Of a DNA stretch of 64,000 bases, positions 47,389 through 61,393 are shown one piece after another (position 1 is the first letter of the stretch; every line of letters starts with the position of its first letter). The notes beneath the pieces are model-generated. The model did not search any database. It worked only from the letters and a program-made list of their open reading frames with translations, and was not told where the DNA came from. The stretch is taken from contig NZ_QGMP01000001.1 of the NCBI RefSeq assembly GCF_003259185.1, positions 2,542,001 to 2,606,000 of the forward strand, written 5' to 3'. The translations under genes were made by a program, and so were the position numbers. The stretch comes from Isoalcanivorax indicus (GTDB lineage: Bacteria > Pseudomonadota > Gammaproteobacteria > Pseudomonadales > Alcanivoracaceae).

Positions 47389-47859
47389 ATGGATATTCGC
47401 AAGGTCAAGAAACTGATCGAGCTGCTTGAGGAATCCGGTATCGACGAACTGGAGATCCACGAGGGCGAGGAATCCGTGCGCATCAGCCGCAACAGCCGCA
47501 ATGCAGCACCTGCGCCGCAGATGTATGCCGCCCCTGCGCCCGCACCGGCACCAGCGCCCGCTGCAGCGGCTGCACCGCCCAGCGCAGGCAGCAAGGAAAA
47601 GACCGGTGACGATGCATTGCCCCCCGGACATATCGTGCGCTCGCCGATGGTCGGCACTTTCTATCGTGCCTCTTCTCCCGGCGCCGCCAACTTCACGGAA
47701 GTCGGCCAGCAGGTCAAGGCCGGCGACGTCCTGTGCATCATCGAAGCCATGAAGATGATGAACCAGATCGAAGCCGACAAATCCGGCACCATTGAAGCCG
47801 TACTGGTGGAAAACGGTGAACCAGTGGAATACGACCAGCCAATGTTCGTCATTGGCTAG
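47389..47859 (+). CDS. accB: Biotin carboxyl carrier protein of acetyl-CoA carboxylase
   Basis: 156 aa. N-terminal dimerisation region ([20 protein letters not shown]), an Ala/Pro-rich flexible linker (about 40-70) and a biotinyl domain with EAMKMMNQ, biotinylated Lys at 122. It carries carboxybiotin between biotin carboxylase and the transferase in fatty-acid synthesis. 29 bp separate it from accC. Confidence 0.97.
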   Translation: MDIRKVKKLIELLEESGIDELEIHEGEESVRISRNSRNAAPAPQMYAAPAPAPAPAPAAAAAPPSAGSKEKTGDDALPPGHIVRSPMVGTFYRASSPGAANFTEVGQQVKAGDVLCIIEAMKMMNQIEADKSGTIEAVLVENGEPVEYDQPMFVIG

Positions 47860-47888
47860 GCCCTGTTCGCCCAGGAGAATCCGACACC

Positions 47889-49232
47889 ATGCTACGAAAA
47901 GTTGTCATCGCCAATCGGGGCGAAATTGCACTGCGTATCCTGCGCGCCTGCAAGGAACTCGGCATTCGCACCGTTGCGGTCTACTCCAAGGCCGACCGGG
48001 AGCTGATGCACGTGCGCCTGGCCGACGAGTCGGTGTGCATCGGCCCGGCCCCGTCTGGCGAATCCTATCTGAACATTCCGGCCATCATCAGCGCGGCGGA
48101 AGTCACCGACGCCGATGCCATCCACCCCGGCTACGGGTTTCTGGCTGAGAACGCCGATTTCGCCGAATGCGTTGAGCGCTCCGGCTTCATCTTCATCGGC
48201 CCGAAAGCCGACACCATTCGCCTGATGGGCAACAAGGTCTCCGCCATCAATGCCATGAAAGAAGCGGGCGTGCCCACCGTGCCCGGCTCGAACGGCCCGG
48301 TCGGCGAAGACAGCGACGAGGCCCTGCGTCTGGCAGAAATGATCGGCTTCCCGGTGATCATCAAGGCGGCCGCCGGGGGTGGCGGGCGCGGCATGCGCGT
48401 GGTGGAGAAATCCGCCGCCCTGCTCAACGCCATCACGCTGACCCGTTCGGAGGCCAAGAATGCCTTCGGCGACGATACGGTCTATATGGAGAAGTTTCTC
48501 CAGCATCCCCGCCATGTGGAAATCCAGGTGCTGGCCGATGGTCAGGGCAATGCGATCCATCTGGGTGATCGCGACTGCTCGCTGCAGCGTCGCCACCAGA
48601 AGGTGGTCGAGGAAGCCCCGGCACCGGGCATCCCGGATGATATCCGCAACGAAGTGGCAGAGCGTTGTGTTCGCGCCTGTATCGAGATCGGTTATCGCGG
48701 CGCCGGCACCTTCGAGTTCCTGTATGAAGACGGCCAGTTCTACTTCATCGAGATGAACACCCGCGTGCAGGTGGAGCACCCGGTGACCGAAATGGTCACG
48801 GGGGTCGATATCGTCAAGGAACAGCTGCGCATCGCCGCGGGCGAGCCGCTGTCGCTGCGCCAGAGCGATATCCAGATCAACGGCCATGCCATTGAAGTAC
48901 GGATCAACGCTGAACACCCGGAGCGCTTCACACCCTGCCCCGGCACTATCCGCTATTTCCATGCCCCTGGCGGCAACGGCGTGCGGGTGGATTCGCACAT
49001 CTACGGCGGCTACACCGTACCGCCCTACTACGATTCGCTGGTGGCCAAGATCATCACCTGGGGCCCGGACCGTGCCAACGCCTTTGTGCGCATGCGCAAC
49101 GCCCTCGACGAAGTGGTGATCGACGGCATCGACACCAATGTGCCGTTGCACCGCGAAAAGATCTTCCGCGACAAGGCCTTTGAAGCGGGTGGCGTGGACA
49201 TCCACCACCTCGAATCGAAGCTGCGCAACTGA
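47889..49232 (+). CDS. accC: Biotin carboxylase subunit of acetyl-CoA carboxylase
   Basis: 447 aa, ATP-grasp biotin carboxylase: N-terminal [15 protein letters not shown], glycine-rich ATP loop [23 protein letters not shown] and the active site [16 protein letters not shown]. It carboxylates biotin on AccB using ATP and bicarbonate. Its stop overlaps the prmA ATG by 1 bp. Confidence 0.97.
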   Translation: MLRKVVIANRGEIALRILRACKELGIRTVAVYSKADRELMHVRLADESVCIGPAPSGESYLNIPAIISAAEVTDADAIHPGYGFLAENADFAECVERSGFIFIGPKADTIRLMGNKVSAINAMKEAGVPTVPGSNGPVGEDSDEALRLAEMIGFPVIIKAAAGGGGRGMRVVEKSAALLNAITLTRSEAKNAFGDDTVYMEKFLQHPRHVEIQVLADGQGNAIHLGDRDCSLQRRHQKVVEEAPAPGIPDDIRNEVAERCVRACIEIGYRGAGTFEFLYEDGQFYFIEMNTRVQVEHPVTEMVTGVDIVKEQLRIAAGEPLSLRQSDIQINGHAIEVRINAEHPERFTPCPGTIRYFHAPGGNGVRVDSHIYGGYTVPPYYDSLVAKIITWGPDRANAFVRMRNALDEVVIDGIDTNVPLHREKIFRDKAFEAGGVDIHHLESKLRN

Positions 49233-50110
49233 TGGCCTGGCTGCAAGTGCACATTCCTTCCACCGCCTCACAAGCCGAAGCGGTGGAGGATGCCCTGCTG
49301 GCACTGGGTGCGCAGGCGGTCACGCTGGCGGATGCGGCTGACCAGCCCTTGTTCGAACCGCCGCTGGGCGCCACGCCCCTGTGGCGGGAAACCATTATCA
49401 GTGCCCTGTTCGATGCCGACACGGATACCGATGCACTGCTGACGGGCCTGACCGCGCAACTGGGTGAGGCGCCCGCTGATTACCGCATGGAGCAACTCGC
49501 CGACCAGGCCTGGGAACGGGCCTGGATGGACGACTTCAAACCCATGCAGTTTGGCGAGCGGCTGTGGATCGTGCCCAGCTGGGCGGAACCGATAAGCGGC
49601 GACGCCGTCAATCTGCGCCTTGACCCCGGCCTGGCCTTCGGCACCGGCACCCACGAAACCACCGCCATGTGCCTGCGCTGGCTGGACGGCGCCGACCTCA
49701 CCGGCAAGACCGTGCTGGATTTCGGCTGCGGCTCCGGCGTGCTGGCAATCGCGGCACTGCTACTCGGCGCCGAACGGGTGCTGGCCTGTGACATTGATCC
49801 CCAGGCACTGATGGCCACCCGGGAGAACGCCGCCCTGAACGGCGTCGCGCATCGCCTGGACGCCTGCCTGCCCGGGGACCTGCCCACCAGCGCCACCTTT
49901 GATCTGGTCATTGCCAACATCCTTGCTGGCCCGCTGGTGGAACTGGCTCCGCAATTGCTCGGCTTCTGCGGACCCGGCAGCGAGTTGGTGCTGTCCGGCA
50001 TTCTGGCCGAACAGGCCGATAACGTAGAGGCTGCCTACACCCCCTCGATCCGCTTTGCAGCGCGTGGGCGTGACGGCGACTGGGTGCGCCTGGCAGGGCG
50101 CCATTCGTAA
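49232..50110 (+). CDS. prmA: Ribosomal protein L11 methyltransferase
   Basis: 292 aa. N-terminal L11-recognition domain (about 1-55), linker, and a class I SAM methyltransferase with DPGLAFGTGTHETT and VLDFGCGSGVLAIAA (motif I). It trimethylates L11. End of the aroQ-accBC-prmA run. Confidence 0.94.
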   Translation: MAWLQVHIPSTASQAEAVEDALLALGAQAVTLADAADQPLFEPPLGATPLWRETIISALFDADTDTDALLTGLTAQLGEAPADYRMEQLADQAWERAWMDDFKPMQFGERLWIVPSWAEPISGDAVNLRLDPGLAFGTGTHETTAMCLRWLDGADLTGKTVLDFGCGSGVLAIAALLLGAERVLACDIDPQALMATRENAALNGVAHRLDACLPGDLPTSATFDLVIANILAGPLVELAPQLLGFCGPGSELVLSGILAEQADNVEAAYTPSIRFAARGRDGDWVRLAGRHS

Positions 50111-50192
50111 GGCACCGTGACGCAAGCCCTTGCCAGAACCCCGGTGTTTCCGTAAAACCACACAGACAATGCCCGCGCGCTGACGGATTCCC

Positions 50193-51503
50193 ATGGCAAC
50201 TCAGTACAAGACGCAATGCCCGCACTGCGGCGCCCAGTTCAAGATTGGTGAACAACACCTCCGCCAGGCCCGGGGCGCCGTGCGCTGTGGCAGTTGCCTG
50301 CAGGTCTTCCAGGCCACAGACCATCTGATCGAAGCGCCCGCCCCGACGGCCGCGCCAGCGGCGCCCTCTCCGGCAAGCCCTCCGGCGAGGAAGAAACGGG
50401 CCACGGATGACGAATCCTGGGCCGAAGATCTGCTCGCCAGCGAAACGCCTCCCCCCGCACCCGCGCCCCCCCAGGCCCCGGCCCGGCAGTGGACACTGGA
50501 CGACGATGCGCCCCCTGCGGCTGCCGCGCCGGGCGAGAGCAAGCCATCGCTGGATGACGACCGTAACGATACCCGTGTCTCTCTGGGCGGGCGTCTTGAA
50601 CTGAGTGATTCCTTCCTGTCGCTTGATGAAGACAGTGCCGACGGCCTCGGCGATGAAGACTTTTCCGACATGAGCGGCGCCGGACGCAGCACTCAGGGCC
50701 AGGGCTCGGACGAATCCTGGGCCGAAGCCCTGCTTCAGGAACTGGAGGAAGAAGACGCCCCGCCCCCGCCGCCCCGCTCCGCTGCGGAGATGCGTCTCGA
50801 CGGCGATACGCCGCCTTCTCGCCAGCGTGCGTCGAAGGCACGCGCGAAAAAAGAAGATGATCTGTTCGAGGACAATTTCGACCTGTTCGGCGGGTCCGGG
50901 GATGACGACCTCGACGCACTGGCCCTGGAGGAGCTGGATGAGCCGCCCGTCCGAAAGGCGCCCCGCGGCGAACCGCTGTTCGCCCGTGAGCGACTCGATA
51001 TCGGCCAGGCGATAAAATGGACCACCCTGTCACTGGCCGCATTGCTGGTGCTCACTACCCAGTATCTGGTGTTCAACCACGACCGGCTGGCGCGCACACC
51101 GCAGTGGCGGCCACTGTACGCCACAGCCTGCGACCTGTTTGGCTGCAGCCTGCCCAATCCCTCGGACGTGCGCACGTTGCGCGGCGCCAATCTGGTGGTG
51201 CGCAGCCACCCCGATGTCGCTGACGCGCTGGTGGTGGACGCCATCCTGTTCAACCACGCCGACTATGAGCAGCCCTTCCCGATTCTGGAGTTGAGTTTCA
51301 GCTCGTTGCGCGGGCAGCCGGTGGCCAGCCGGCGCTTCCTGCCACAGGAGTACCTGCGCGGAGAACTGCTCGGCATGCAGACCATGCCCAGGGACGTGCC
51401 GATCCGGGTGTCCTTCGAAATCATGAATCCCGGCGAGCAAGCCGAGAACTACCGCCTCTACTTCCACCCCAACAACGGCCAGGCGAACCACCCCGGGGCC
51501 TGA
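50193..51503 (+). CDS. Zinc-ribbon DUF3426 membrane protein
   Basis: 436 aa. N-terminal MJ0042-type zinc ribbon (QCPHCGAQFKIG, VRCGSCLQVFQA), a long acidic, low-complexity region (about 45-265), one membrane helix (about 278-292) and a C-terminal DUF3426 beta domain (about 325-435). Such proteins are regularly found beside prmA and dusB-fis. Function unknown; cytoplasmic zinc finger and periplasmic C-terminus predicted. Confidence 0.85.
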   Translation: MATQYKTQCPHCGAQFKIGEQHLRQARGAVRCGSCLQVFQATDHLIEAPAPTAAPAAPSPASPPARKKRATDDESWAEDLLASETPPPAPAPPQAPARQWTLDDDAPPAAAAPGESKPSLDDDRNDTRVSLGGRLELSDSFLSLDEDSADGLGDEDFSDMSGAGRSTQGQGSDESWAEALLQELEEEDAPPPPPRSAAEMRLDGDTPPSRQRASKARAKKEDDLFEDNFDLFGGSGDDDLDALALEELDEPPVRKAPRGEPLFARERLDIGQAIKWTTLSLAALLVLTTQYLVFNHDRLARTPQWRPLYATACDLFGCSLPNPSDVRTLRGANLVVRSHPDVADALVVDAILFNHADYEQPFPILELSFSSLRGQPVASRRFLPQEYLRGELLGMQTMPRDVPIRVSFEIMNPGEQAENYRLYFHPNNGQANHPGA

Positions 51504-51507
51504 ATCC

Positions 51508-51524
51508 GGCCCCTTCGGGCCTTT
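51508..51524 (+). terminator. Hairpin after the DUF3426 gene
   Basis: GGCCC-CTTC-GGGCC followed by TTT, 4 bp past the stop of the upstream gene. It is a short intrinsic-terminator candidate separating that gene from dusB-fis. Confidence 0.5.
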
Positions 51525-51607
51525 CCCCCGGCCGGGCACAGCACTATCATGTGCGCCCTCGCCCTGCCGCCCCCTCGCGCAGGGCGATCCCGGCCCCGGA
51601 GGCGACC

Positions 51608-52663
51608 GTGCAGATCGGCCCCTACACACTCGACAACCCGCTGGTGCTGGCCCCCATGGCCGGCGTCACCGACCGCCCGTTCCGGCAACTGTGCCGTGAC
51701 CTGGGCGCCGGGCTGGTGGTGTCCGAGATGGTGACCGCCGACACCCGCCTGTGGCAGTCGCGCAAGAGCCGCACCCGCCTTCCCCATGCCGATGAACCGG
51801 GCCCGGTGTCGGTACAGATCGCTGGCGCAGACCCGGCCATGCTGGCGGATGCAGCACGCGCCAATGTGGACCTGGGCGCGCAGATCATCGACATCAACAT
51901 GGGCTGCCCGGCAAAAAAAGTCTGCCGCAAGGCGGCGGGCTCGGCATTGCTGCGCGACGAAGCGCTGGTCGCGGACATCCTGCAGGCGGTGGTACGGGCG
52001 GTAACGGTGCCGGTAACACTGAAAATCCGCACCGGCTGGAGTCCCGACGAACGCAATGCGCTGACCATCGCACGCATTGCCGAAGACGCAGGAATTCAGG
52101 CACTTGCCGTTCATGGTCGCACCCGCGCCTGCCGTTTCAACGGCCACGCCGAGTACGACACGATCGCCCGGGTCGCTGCGGCGGTGCGCATCCCGGTACT
52201 CGCCAATGGTGATATCGATTCACCGGAAAAAGCCAAACGGGTACTGGAAACCACCGGCGCCAGTGGTATCATGATCGGCCGCGCTGCTCAGGGTAACCCC
52301 TGGATCTTCCGCGACACGTTGCACTACCTCGCCCATGGCGAGTTACCGCCGTCGCCGGAAGTCGGAGATGCCGCCCACCGGGTGCTGGGCCATCTCGGGG
52401 CGTTACACCAGTTGTACGGCGAGGATGCCGGCGTACGCATCGCACGGAAGCATCTGGGCTGGTACACGCAGTCCCTGCCCGGGGGCGAAACGTTCCGGCA
52501 AGGATTCAACCGACTGGATAGCGCCGCTGCACAGCGGCATGCGATTGAGCAGTATTTCCACAATCTTGAACAGCACACTGACCGTATCCCCATTGGTCAG
52601 TACAGAGTGTCTGCCGCCGACACCGGGGAAGGCGTTGCGCAACACGGAGACATGGCCGCATGA
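51608..52663 (+). CDS. dusB: tRNA-dihydrouridine synthase B
   Basis: 351 aa FMN enzyme. [35 protein letters not shown] (catalytic Cys in the first motif) and [20 protein letters not shown] and [15 protein letters not shown] are Dus signatures; KKVCRKAAG indicates DusB. It reduces uridine in the tRNA D-loop. Start is GTG at 51608 with GGAGG at 6 nt. Forms the conserved dusB-fis operon. Confidence 0.94.
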   Translation: MQIGPYTLDNPLVLAPMAGVTDRPFRQLCRDLGAGLVVSEMVTADTRLWQSRKSRTRLPHADEPGPVSVQIAGADPAMLADAARANVDLGAQIIDINMGCPAKKVCRKAAGSALLRDEALVADILQAVVRAVTVPVTLKIRTGWSPDERNALTIARIAEDAGIQALAVHGRTRACRFNGHAEYDTIARVAAAVRIPVLANGDIDSPEKAKRVLETTGASGIMIGRAAQGNPWIFRDTLHYLAHGELPPSPEVGDAAHRVLGHLGALHQLYGEDAGVRIARKHLGWYTQSLPGGETFRQGFNRLDSAAAQRHAIEQYFHNLEQHTDRIPIGQYRVSAADTGEGVAQHGDMAA

Positions 52664-52974
52664 CCAGCACAGCTGCATGGACACTGATTGACATGAACAC
52701 CGCTGAAGACCGTACACCCCACCTGACACTGGCCCAGACCGACAGTCAGGATACGCTGCGCAATTGCGTGCGCCGCTCGCTGATCGAATACTTCAACAAT
52801 CTGGAAGGCGAATCCGTCAACGACCTGTATCAGATGGTCCTGGCCGAAATGGAGATCCCCCTTCTGGAGAAAGTGCTGGAGTACACCCGCGGCAACCAGA
52901 CCCGGGCCGCCGAGATGCTCGGCCTGAACCGGGGCACCCTGCGCAAGAAACTCAAACAGTACGGCCTGCTCTGA
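52660..52974 (+). CDS. fis: DNA-binding protein Fis
   Basis: 104 aa. The C-terminal half is the Fis fold: [20 protein letters not shown] then the helix-turn-helix [20 protein letters not shown]. The N-terminal arm is slightly longer than in E. coli (98 aa); ATG at 52693 is an alternative start. Fis is a growth-phase-controlled nucleoid protein and activator of stable RNA genes. ATG overlaps the dusB stop; an intrinsic terminator follows. Confidence 0.95.
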   Translation: MTSTAAWTLIDMNTAEDRTPHLTLAQTDSQDTLRNCVRRSLIEYFNNLEGESVNDLYQMVLAEMEIPLLEKVLEYTRGNQTRAAEMLGLNRGTLRKKLKQYGLL

Positions 52975-52991
52975 CCTGCAGGCCTGACCGA

Positions 52992-53019
52992 GAAGGGCAG
53001 TCATGGCTGCCCTTTTTTA
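52992..53019 (+). terminator. Intrinsic terminator of dusB-fis
   Basis: AGGGCAG/CTGCCCT stem (52994-53000 and 53007-53013), 6-nt loop, then a T-rich tail of six Ts. It lies 18 bp after the fis stop and before purH. Confidence 0.85.
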
Positions 53020-53053
53020 TTCGTAACACGTTCAGCACGAAGGTAGACAAGGC

Positions 53054-54616
53054 ATGAGCACAGCCGTCCAGCGCGCCCTCATCAGCGTTTCCGACAAGAC
53101 CGGCGTGGTCGATTTCGCCCGCGCCCTGCAACAGCGTGGCATCGAACTCCTTTCCACCGGCGGTACCTTCCGCGCCCTGTCCGAGGCCGGCATCCCGGTG
53201 CGCGAAGTGTCCGACTACACCGGTTTCCCGGAGATGATGGACGGCCGGGTCAAGACCCTGCACCCGAAAATCCACGGCGGCATCCTCGCCCGCCGCGGCC
53301 AGGACGACGCCGTGATGGCCGACAGCGACATCCAGCGCATCGACCTGGTGGTGGTCAACCTGTACCCCTTCGAACAGACCGTGGCGAACCCGGACTGCTC
53401 CCTGGAAGACGCCATCGAGAACATCGATATCGGCGGCCCGACCATGGTCCGCGCCGCCGCCAAGAACAACGCCCATGTCGGCATCGTCACGGACCCGAAG
53501 GACTACGCCCAGGTCCTGGCCGAGCTGGACCAGCACGAGGGCGCCCTGAGCGACGCCTTCCGCTTTGACCTGGCAATCCGCGCCTTCGAGCATACCGCCG
53601 CCTACGACAGCGCCATCGCCAACTATTTCGGCCAGCGCGTCGGCAACGGCAACGACCCCTTCCCGCGCACCCTGAACCTGAACTTCGTCAAGGCGCAGGA
53701 CATGCGCTACGGCGAAAACCCGCATCAGCGCTCTGCCTTCTACACCGAGCGCCACCCGCAGGAAGCATCCATCGCCACCGCCAGCCAGTTGCAGGGCAAG
53801 GCGCTGTCGTACAACAACATTGCCGATACCGACGCCGCCCTGGAGTGCGTCAAGCAGTTCGTCGAGCCCGCCTGTGTCATCGTCAAGCACGCCAACCCCT
53901 GCGGTGTGGCCGTGGCCGACAACATCCTGGCGGCCTATGACCTGGCCTTTCACACCGACCAGGAATCCGCCTTCGGCGGCATCATCGCATTCAACCGCGA
54001 ACTGGATGAAACCACCGCGCGCGCCATCGTCGACCGTCAGTTCGTTGAAGTGATCATCGCACCGTCGGCCACCGAGAAAGCGGTGACCACCGTGGCCGAG
54101 AAGAAGAATGTGCGCCTGCTGGTGTGCGGCGAATGGGACCGCAACCTGCCTGCCTTCGACTACAAGCGTGTCAACGGCGGCCTGCTGGTGCAGGATCGCG
54201 ACCTGGGCATGGTCGGCGCCGCTGACCTCAAGGTGGTCACCAAGCGTCAGCCTGATGAGCAGGAGATCCGCGATCTGCTGTTTGCCTGGCAAGTGGCCAA
54301 GTTCGTCAAGTCCAACGCCATTGTCTATGCCCGCGACGGCCGCACCATCGGCGTCGGCGCCGGCCAGATGAGCCGCGTCAATTCGGCCCGCATCGCCGCC
54401 ATCAAGGCCGAGCATGCCGACCTGCAGGTCCAGGGTGCCGTGATGGCCTCCGATGCCTTCTTCCCGTTCCGCGACGGCATCGACAATGCCGCCAAGGCAG
54501 GCATCCGCTGCGTCATCCAGCCCGGCGGCTCGATCCGCGACGAGGAAGTGATTGCCGCCGCCGACGAGGCCGACATGGCCATGGTATTCACCGGCATGCG
54601 CCACTTCCGCCACTGA
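53054..54616 (+). CDS. purH: Bifunctional AICAR transformylase/IMP cyclohydrolase
   Basis: 520 aa. N-terminal IMP cyclohydrolase with [16 protein letters not shown] and STGGTF, and C-terminal AICAR transformylase with [10 protein letters not shown] (Lys-His active site), AFGGIIAFN and [10 protein letters not shown]. It makes IMP in the last two steps of purine synthesis. It is the first gene of purH-purD. Confidence 0.97.
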   Translation: MSTAVQRALISVSDKTGVVDFARALQQRGIELLSTGGTFRALSEAGIPVREVSDYTGFPEMMDGRVKTLHPKIHGGILARRGQDDAVMADSDIQRIDLVVVNLYPFEQTVANPDCSLEDAIENIDIGGPTMVRAAAKNNAHVGIVTDPKDYAQVLAELDQHEGALSDAFRFDLAIRAFEHTAAYDSAIANYFGQRVGNGNDPFPRTLNLNFVKAQDMRYGENPHQRSAFYTERHPQEASIATASQLQGKALSYNNIADTDAALECVKQFVEPACVIVKHANPCGVAVADNILAAYDLAFHTDQESAFGGIIAFNRELDETTARAIVDRQFVEVIIAPSATEKAVTTVAEKKNVRLLVCGEWDRNLPAFDYKRVNGGLLVQDRDLGMVGAADLKVVTKRQPDEQEIRDLLFAWQVAKFVKSNAIVYARDGRTIGVGAGQMSRVNSARIAAIKAEHADLQVQGAVMASDAFFPFRDGIDNAAKAGIRCVIQPGGSIRDEEVIAAADEADMAMVFTGMRHFRH

Positions 54617-54650
54617 GCCGAAGACTGGATAGCACCACAGGAGACATCCC

Positions 54651-55934
54651 ATGAAAGTGCTGATTATCGGCAACGGTGGCCGCGAGCATGCGCTGGCCTG
54701 GAAAGTGGCCTGCTCGGAAGCTGTGGAGCAGGTGTTTGTGGCCCCCGGCAATGCCGGCACCGCCCGTGAAGCGAAAGTGGAAAACATCGCCATCGCCGCC
54801 ACCGACAAACAGGCCCTGGCCGACTTTGCCGAGCAGAACGGCGTCGCCCTGACCATCGTCGGCCCCGAAGCGCCGCTGGTGGATGGCGTCGTGGACCTGT
54901 TCCAGTCGCGCGGCCTGCGCTGCTTCGGCCCGACAGCCGGCGCGGCACAACTGGAGGGCTCCAAGGCCTTCACCAAGGATTTCCTGGCCCGCCACCAGAT
55001 TCCTACTGCCGCCTACGGCAACTTCACTGATCTCGACGCCGCGCTGGCCTATCTGCGTGAGCAAGGCGCTCCCATTGTGGTCAAGGCCGACGGCCTGGCG
55101 GCGGGCAAGGGCGTCATCGTCGCCATGACCCTGGAAGAGGCCGAAGCGGCCGTACGCGACATGCTTGACGGCAATCGCTTCGGCGACGCGGGCCACCGCG
55201 TGGTCATCGAGGAGTTCCTGGAAGGCGAAGAAGCCAGTTTCATTGTCATGGTCGATGGCGAGCATGTACTGCCGATGGCCACCAGCCAGGACCACAAGCG
55301 CGTCGGCGACGGCGACAGCGGCCCCAACACCGGCGGCATGGGCGCCTACTCCCCGGCGCCGGTGGTCACCCCCAGTGTACACCAGCGCATCATGAACGAG
55401 GTTATCCTGCCCACCGTGCGCGGCATGGCGGCGGAAGGCCATCCGTATACCGGCTTCCTGTATGCCGGTCTGATGATCGATGCCAGCGGCACGCCGAAGG
55501 TGATCGAATACAACTGCCGCTTCGGCGATCCGGAAACCCAGCCGATCATGCTGCGCCTGCAAAGCGATCTGGCCAGCCTGTGCCTGCTGGCCCTGGACGG
55601 TGAGCTGGATCAGGCCGACGCTGAGTGGGACCCGCGCCCGGCGCTGGGTGTGGTCCTGGCGGCAGGTGGCTACCCGGGCGACTATCGCCAGGGCGATGTC
55701 ATCCGCGGTCTGGACCAGGTGGATGCGTCTGACCTGAAGGTCTTCCACGCCGGTACCGCCGAGCAGGACGGCCAGGTGGTCACCCGGGGCGGCCGCGTCC
55801 TCTGCGTCACCGCCCTGGGCGACTCTGTCGCTGCGGCCCAGACCCGCGCCTACCAGGGCGTCGAGCAGATCCGCTGGGACGACGTCTACTACCGCACCGA
55901 CATCGGCTACCGCGCCATCGCTCGCGAAGCCTGA
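54651..55934 (+). CDS. purD: Phosphoribosylamine-glycine ligase
   Basis: 427 aa ATP-grasp enzyme. N-terminal [12 protein letters not shown], then [12 protein letters not shown] and [21 protein letters not shown]. It joins glycine to phosphoribosylamine, the second purine step. 34 bp after purH, with GGAG upstream; purH-purD operon. The downstream 610 bp carries the second composite repeat. Confidence 0.97.
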   Translation: MKVLIIGNGGREHALAWKVACSEAVEQVFVAPGNAGTAREAKVENIAIAATDKQALADFAEQNGVALTIVGPEAPLVDGVVDLFQSRGLRCFGPTAGAAQLEGSKAFTKDFLARHQIPTAAYGNFTDLDAALAYLREQGAPIVVKADGLAAGKGVIVAMTLEEAEAAVRDMLDGNRFGDAGHRVVIEEFLEGEEASFIVMVDGEHVLPMATSQDHKRVGDGDSGPNTGGMGAYSPAPVVTPSVHQRIMNEVILPTVRGMAAEGHPYTGFLYAGLMIDASGTPKVIEYNCRFGDPETQPIMLRLQSDLASLCLLALDGELDQADAEWDPRPALGVVLAAGGYPGDYRQGDVIRGLDQVDASDLKVFHAGTAEQDGQVVTRGGRVLCVTALGDSVAAAQTRAYQGVEQIRWDDVYYRTDIGYRAIAREA

Positions 55935-56016
55935 CCTGCTTGCCTGCTCTCACCGGAGCGGGCCCCGTCCCCCCCCTGGGCGCGTGGTTGCCATTCTTTG
56001 ACGGTTTGGTGGTTGT

Positions 56017-56135
56017 GGCCCTCGGGGGGCGGGTAAGGGTTTTCTGGACACGCCGTGAACCCGTCCCTGGGGGCTCTCGTTCGGCATCCATGCCTCTCGA
56101 AGGTCCAGAAAACCCTTACCCGCCCCCCGAGGGCC
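56017..56135 (+). repeat. Hairpin element A2
   Basis: Perfect 33-bp arms (56017-56049 and 56103-56135) with a 53-nt loop. Two arm positions differ from A1 and both changes are matched on the opposite arm. The loop (GTGAACCCGTCC, then CGTTCGGCATCC) matches element B2 read on the other strand. Confidence 0.87.
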
Positions 56136-56198
56136 GTCACGCGCAGCCCGGTTAACAACTTCAAGCCAACCGAAAGTCTGGTTCCTCCAGAAAGTCTC

Positions 56199-56228
56199 GT
56201 AGGCTGGGCTGAGCGCAGCCCAGCCTAC
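56199..56228. repeat. Short perfect hairpin within copy 2 spacer
   Basis: GTAGGCTGGGCT and AGCCCAGCCTAC form a perfect 12-bp stem with loop GAGCGC. It is absent from copy 1, so it looks like an insertion of a separate small intergenic palindrome. Confidence 0.8.
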
Positions 56229-56277
56229 AAGCTACGAAGTGCCGCACGTGCCGCACGTGCCGCTGGCACTGAACTGA

Positions 56278-56390
56278 GGCCTTGGTGCGGGGTAACCCCT
56301 TCCAGAAGTGTGTGAGGCAGGATGCCGAACGCAAGCCCCCATGGACGGGTTCACGGCGGCTTCTGGAAGGGGTTACCCCGTACCGAGGCC
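56278..56390 (-). repeat. Hairpin element B2
   Basis: 31-nt arms (56278-56308 and 56360-56390): 29 Watson-Crick pairs and two positions that would be G-U in RNA read from the plus strand. 51-nt loop, same length as B1. Relative to B1, three arm positions have changed on both sides so as to keep pairing. Confidence 0.87.
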
Positions 56391-57547
56391 GGGCTACGAA
56401 GCCCCCAACTGTGAGGGCCCTCACCAGAGGCGTGCGTTCGCTCCCCGGATTGGCACAAGCGCCCGCTCACATGTCATAATAAATTCGTACCCGTAACACA
56501 CAGAGGTGCCCGCAGGCACCCATCCCCCGGGGAGAGCGCCCAACATGACCGATACCACCATCGACCTGGACAAACTCAAGCACTTCATACCGTTCGACAG
56601 CCTCAGCGACTCCCACCTGGAGGAGATCCGCAGCCGCCTGTCCGTCGAAACCGTGCTGCCCGGCCGTCTGGTGTTCAAACGCGGCGAACAGGACCCCCGC
56701 GCCTGGTTCCTCATTGATGGCGCCGTCGACCTTACCGATGCCAGTTTCCAGGTCCGGCACTTCCCCGCCGACGACGACGAAAATTATCTCGCCCTGGACA
56801 ACTATTCCCAACACACCGTGAACCTGATCACCACGGAAAAAACCACTTTCTATACGATGGACCGTAATCACCTGGACCTGCTGATGACCTGGACCCAGGC
56901 CGCAGAATCCATGCTTGATGAAGGCGAAGACCGGCATCAGGGTGACTGGATGGATGCACTGCTGGAATCCGAGTTGTTCTCGCAAGTGCCCCCCGCCAAG
57001 ATCCAGTCGCTGTTCGTTCAGTTCGAGGAACGTGAGGTGGCCCTGGGGGATATCATCGTGCGCGAGGGCGAAGCGGGTGATACCTTTTATGTGATCAAGC
57101 AGGGCAAGGCCATGGTGACCCGCAAGCAGAGCGGTCGCAGTGAAACCCTGGCCGCCCTGACCGCCGGTGATTTTTTCGGTGAGGACGCGCTGATTTCCGA
57201 TGCGCCACGCAACGCCACTGTCACCATGACCAGTGATGGCACTTTGATGTGTCTTGGCCAGCAGGATTTTCGCGATATATTACAGCAGTCAGTGATTCGC
57301 CGGGTGACGGCGGAAGCGATGAATGCCATGAGCGAGGAAGGCGACAGAGCCTGTGTATTGCTGGATGTCCGTCTGCCCATGGAGTTCAAACACGACCGCA
57401 CGCCGGGTGCACGCAACCTGCCGCTGACCGAGTTACGCCGCGACGTGCGCAATCTGGAAAAGGATTTTGTCTATGTGGTCTGCTGTGACGGAGGACGCCG
57501 GAGCGAACTGGGCGCCTACCTGCTCTCCGAAGCCGGCTTCGACGCCT

Positions 57548-60427
<2,880 letters not shown>

Positions 60428-61393
60428 AGGAGCTCTGTTCGGCGAAGCCCAGCAGCAGTGCAATCTCGGTCAGGCTCAGCCGTGCATCGCGCAGGTAGAT
60501 CTCGGCCAGTGACCGGCGCAGGCCATCCAGCACTTCCTGAAAGCTCACCCCCTGACGTCGCAGGCGCGCCTGCAGGGTGCGCACGGCCAGCCCCATGCGC
60601 TGCGCCACACCCTCGATGCCCGGCTCGCCATCCGCCAGCATGCGGTACAGCTGGCTGCGCACGGCGTTGACCAGATTGGTGCCGATATCGTAGTCCGCCA
60701 GCAGGGCGCTGGCTTCGCGCTCCATCAGGCCGGACAGTCCCGGATCGGCATTGGTCAGGGGGAGCGCCATCAGCGCGCTGTCGAACTCGACGCCGTCAAA
60801 ATCTGCCGCAAAGACCACCGGGCAGCCGTAGGCATCACGGTAGCGGTCCTGGTCCTGCGGCGCCTCGTGCCGAAAACAGACCCGTTGCGGGGCCACCTGG
60901 ACGTCCACCAGTTGCTGACCAAGCGTCACCCAGCCGGTAATGGCGGCTTCCGTGATGAAACGCTGCGGCGCACCCGCCAGGGGGCAATGCCAGTGCAGAC
61001 ACACGCTGTCACCCTCACGACGCATCTCGGTACGGCCCACATTGCCGGCCAGCTTCTCGAAACGCAGCAGGCGCTCCACCGCCTCGCCCAGGGTGGCGCT
61101 GGACAGTACGGCATAGCCAAGCACCTGATAGGAACGCGGCCGCACCCGGCGGCCGATCTCGAAGCCCAGCCCGGCGTCCCCGGTACGCTCCAGCACCACG
61201 AGAAACAGGCGCAGGGCATCCAGCAGCGGCAACAGGGCGTCGCTGCGCTGCAACAGCGCCGGATCAATGCCGGCCTGGGCCAGCACCGCCGCCTGATCCA
61301 GCCCATAGTGCTGCAACACCTCAGGCAGCACCGAAGCCAGATAGGCCGCCGACAGACTCTGCGGCTGGCCCGCCAGGGACGGATCGATCTGCA

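Larger units (their letters stand above)
55991..56398. repeat. Composite hairpin repeat, copy 2
   Basis: 408 bp in the 610-bp gap (55935-56544) between purD and the cyclic-nucleotide protein. It aligns with 9940-10377: lead CCATTCTT, element A2, spacer AACAACTTC-AGCCAACCGAAAG, element B2 and tail GGGCTACG. In this copy the spacer has gained a 12-bp-stem hairpin (56199-56228) and a short GCCGCACGT direct repeat. Confidence 0.85.

Noticed and set aside
55935-56544. Short open frames in the repeat region as genes
   Set aside because: No frame is conserved between the two repeat copies, and the sequence is dominated by inverted arms.
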